From: Vulcanimicrobiota bacterium
Lineage (GTDB): Bacteria; Vulcanimicrobiota; Vulcanimicrobiia; Vulcanimicrobiales; Vulcanimicrobiaceae
Direction of reading: 5' to 3'
Length of the DNA stretch: 64,000 nt
Assembly: GCA_003151115.1 (NCBI GenBank)
Contig: PLWS01000002.1
Coordinates: 186,001-250,000, forward strand
Shown: positions 63,092-64,000 of the stretch, one piece after another
How the letters are laid out: each line of letters starts with the position of its first letter
Numbering within the stretch: position 1 is the first letter of the stretch
The notes under the pieces: model-generated
Told to the model about the DNA's origin: nothing
What the model saw: only the letters and a program-made list of their open reading frames with translations
Databases searched by the model: none
Translations under genes and position numbers: made by a program

Positions 63092-63808
63092 ATGCGGACT
63101 ACGGTACTCGCAGGAGCGCTCACAGCGGCGTTCTTCACCGCAATCGCGGTGCCGCGCGTAAGTGCGCAAACCTCCGGTTCTCCGGTGGCGATCAACGCGT
63201 GCGGGCCGATATTGGTAGACAACAGTACGCAAACGCTCTTCGGCATCCCGGTGACTTCAACAAGCGGCGGGATTCAAATACAGTTCACCAACGAATCGTC
63301 AAAAACCGCGAACCTGATCAACTTTACCGTCGACTCGAACGGCGATTCCTTTGTCATCCGCGACGTCGGAACGTTCTCGCCGAACATTGAAATCACGCAT
63401 AAGTATAGCAACGGCGCGGGACAAGCATTCGTGCTGCCGGCGCTCGTCGCACCCAAGATTTCGTGTCACGTGCAGTCTGTCGGCTTCACCGACGGGACGA
63501 CATGGCGCCACGGTGATGCGGGGATCTCTCCACCCGCATCCCCAAGCACGCAAGCCCTGAGCGCAACCCCCGCATCCGTGACGATGGATCGCAACGCGGA
63601 ATCACATCTGTTCATGGTTATGGCGGCGGAAGAGGTCGCCGCGTTCACCGAGCGCGACACGTGCGTCCAAATTGCAAACGTGAAGCTCAGCGCATCCGGT
63701 GAAGCAGCGGCTACGTATGTGGTCACACCGATTGTGCCGGGAACGTGTTCCGCCGTCATCCGCGACCAATACGGCCATACCGTGGTGGTGCCGATAACTG
63801 TACGCTGA
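63092..63808 (+). CDS. Secreted hypothetical protein with Ig-like features
   Basis: 238 aa. AGGAGG (63078-63083) is 8 nt before the ATG. A signal peptide (AGALTAAFFTAIAVPRVSA) is followed by a beta-rich domain (~30-135: IQIQFTNESSKTANLINFTV, CHVQSVGFTDGT) and, after a Pro/Ser linker, a second domain (~165-238) with FTERDTCVQIANVKLSASGE and a C-terminal SAVIRDQYGHTVVVPITVR. The second domain resembles Ig-like folds of surface proteins. Two Cys pairs may form disulfides. No family was recognised. Confidence 0.62.
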   Translation: MRTTVLAGALTAAFFTAIAVPRVSAQTSGSPVAINACGPILVDNSTQTLFGIPVTSTSGGIQIQFTNESSKTANLINFTVDSNGDSFVIRDVGTFSPNIEITHKYSNGAGQAFVLPALVAPKISCHVQSVGFTDGTTWRHGDAGISPPASPSTQALSATPASVTMDRNAESHLFMVMAAEEVAAFTERDTCVQIANVKLSASGEAAATYVVTPIVPGTCSAVIRDQYGHTVVVPITVR

Positions 63809-63821
63809 CGCATCGCAAACA

Positions 63822-63852
63822 AAGAGGTCCGCGGCATTGCCGCGAGCCTCTT
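63822..63852 (+). terminator. Hairpin after the secreted protein gene
   Basis: AAGAGG/CCTCTT outer stem and CGCGGC-ATT-GCCGCG inner stem, with a 2-nt internal loop. There is no T run on the plus strand; the minus-strand side continues TTTGTTT, so it may terminate in that direction. 63853-64000 shows no gene I can support. Confidence 0.5.
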
Positions 63853-64000
63853 GCGTCGAACCCCGTTCGGGCAGCCATCCGCGGCTACGCGAAACGTTTG
63901 CGCATCGCGTGTCACGCGTCTCGCGCCTCACGCCTCGCGCAAGGGACGTCCGGTCGGCTTCGAGCCGAGCGCGCAGCGTCCGGTCGTTCCGGTGCGGGAG

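Noticed and set aside
63930-64000. Possible 3' part of a minus-strand tRNA at the window end (TCGG-CTCGAAG-CCGA arm)
   Set aside because: The T loop starts with C, the outer stem pair is mismatched, and the rest of the molecule would lie outside the window, so it cannot be supported.

Overview
The window is a 64 kb, GC-rich, gene-dense stretch of a bacterial chromosome. The cell is clearly diderm: it has a TonB-dependent receptor, several predicted outer-membrane barrels, lipoproteins, a heptosyltransferase-family glycosyltransferase and SecDF. It also carries a LexA/YneA-like divergon with Bacillus-type SOS boxes (CGAAC-N4-GTTYG). That mixture fits a diderm Terrabacteria lineage, such as Candidatus Eremiobacterota (WPS-2), better than a proteobacterium. 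This placement is inference from gene content only.

Layout. 1-378 is the end of a lysine 5,6-aminomutase subunit. 402-19537 is mainly a surface-glycan region: GDP-mannose dehydratase and reductase, four GT4/GT9 glycosyltransferases, a methyltransferase, a very large membrane protein and a dolichol-phosphate-mannose-synthase-like GT2. It is interrupted by a CDF transporter, a thiolase and two paralogous lipoproteins, the second fused to an M30-like protease. 19590-25880 holds sucCD and a large TonB-dependent receptor closed by a near-perfect terminator. 25888-27475 is a small accessory cassette (HigA, Uma2 nuclease, 50-aa MazE-tail-like protein) bounded by inverted copies of a dispersed repeat. 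27484-28598 is the SOS divergon. 28599-31973 holds a frameshifted PTS EIIC, a methionine-gamma-lyase-family enzyme, PilZ and FHA proteins. 31981-34752 is a CoA biosynthesis operon (panC-coaBC-coaX). 34756-36885 is a secreted propeller/toroid protein.

36886-37203 contains a tRNA with an eight-base anticodon loop and an inverted tRNA-like copy. 37204-46866 is a long co-directional run: dusB, aminotransferase, START-like protein, AAR-like reductase, membrane protein, quinate-dehydrogenase-like protein, APC permease, greA, lysS and a barrel protein. 46903-51871 holds secreted proteins, DUF5069, truA, rplM-rpsI with a good sigma70-type promoter, and a DUF3810-like membrane metalloprotease. 51900-64000 holds a lytic transglycosylase remnant, an aspartic protease, metF, secD-secF, a HIRAN-RecQ-type helicase, a large secreted metzincin, a clostripain-like fragment and a secreted protein.

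Three themes recur. A roughly 60-bp REP-like repeat appears in intergenic DNA and once inside a reading frame. Genes overlap by 1-4 bases so often that translational coupling is likely widespread, and several downstream genes have no ATG/GTG/TTG where homology begins. Secreted zinc or aspartic proteases and propeller proteins are unusually numerous. No CRISPR array, complete insertion sequence or prophage was seen.
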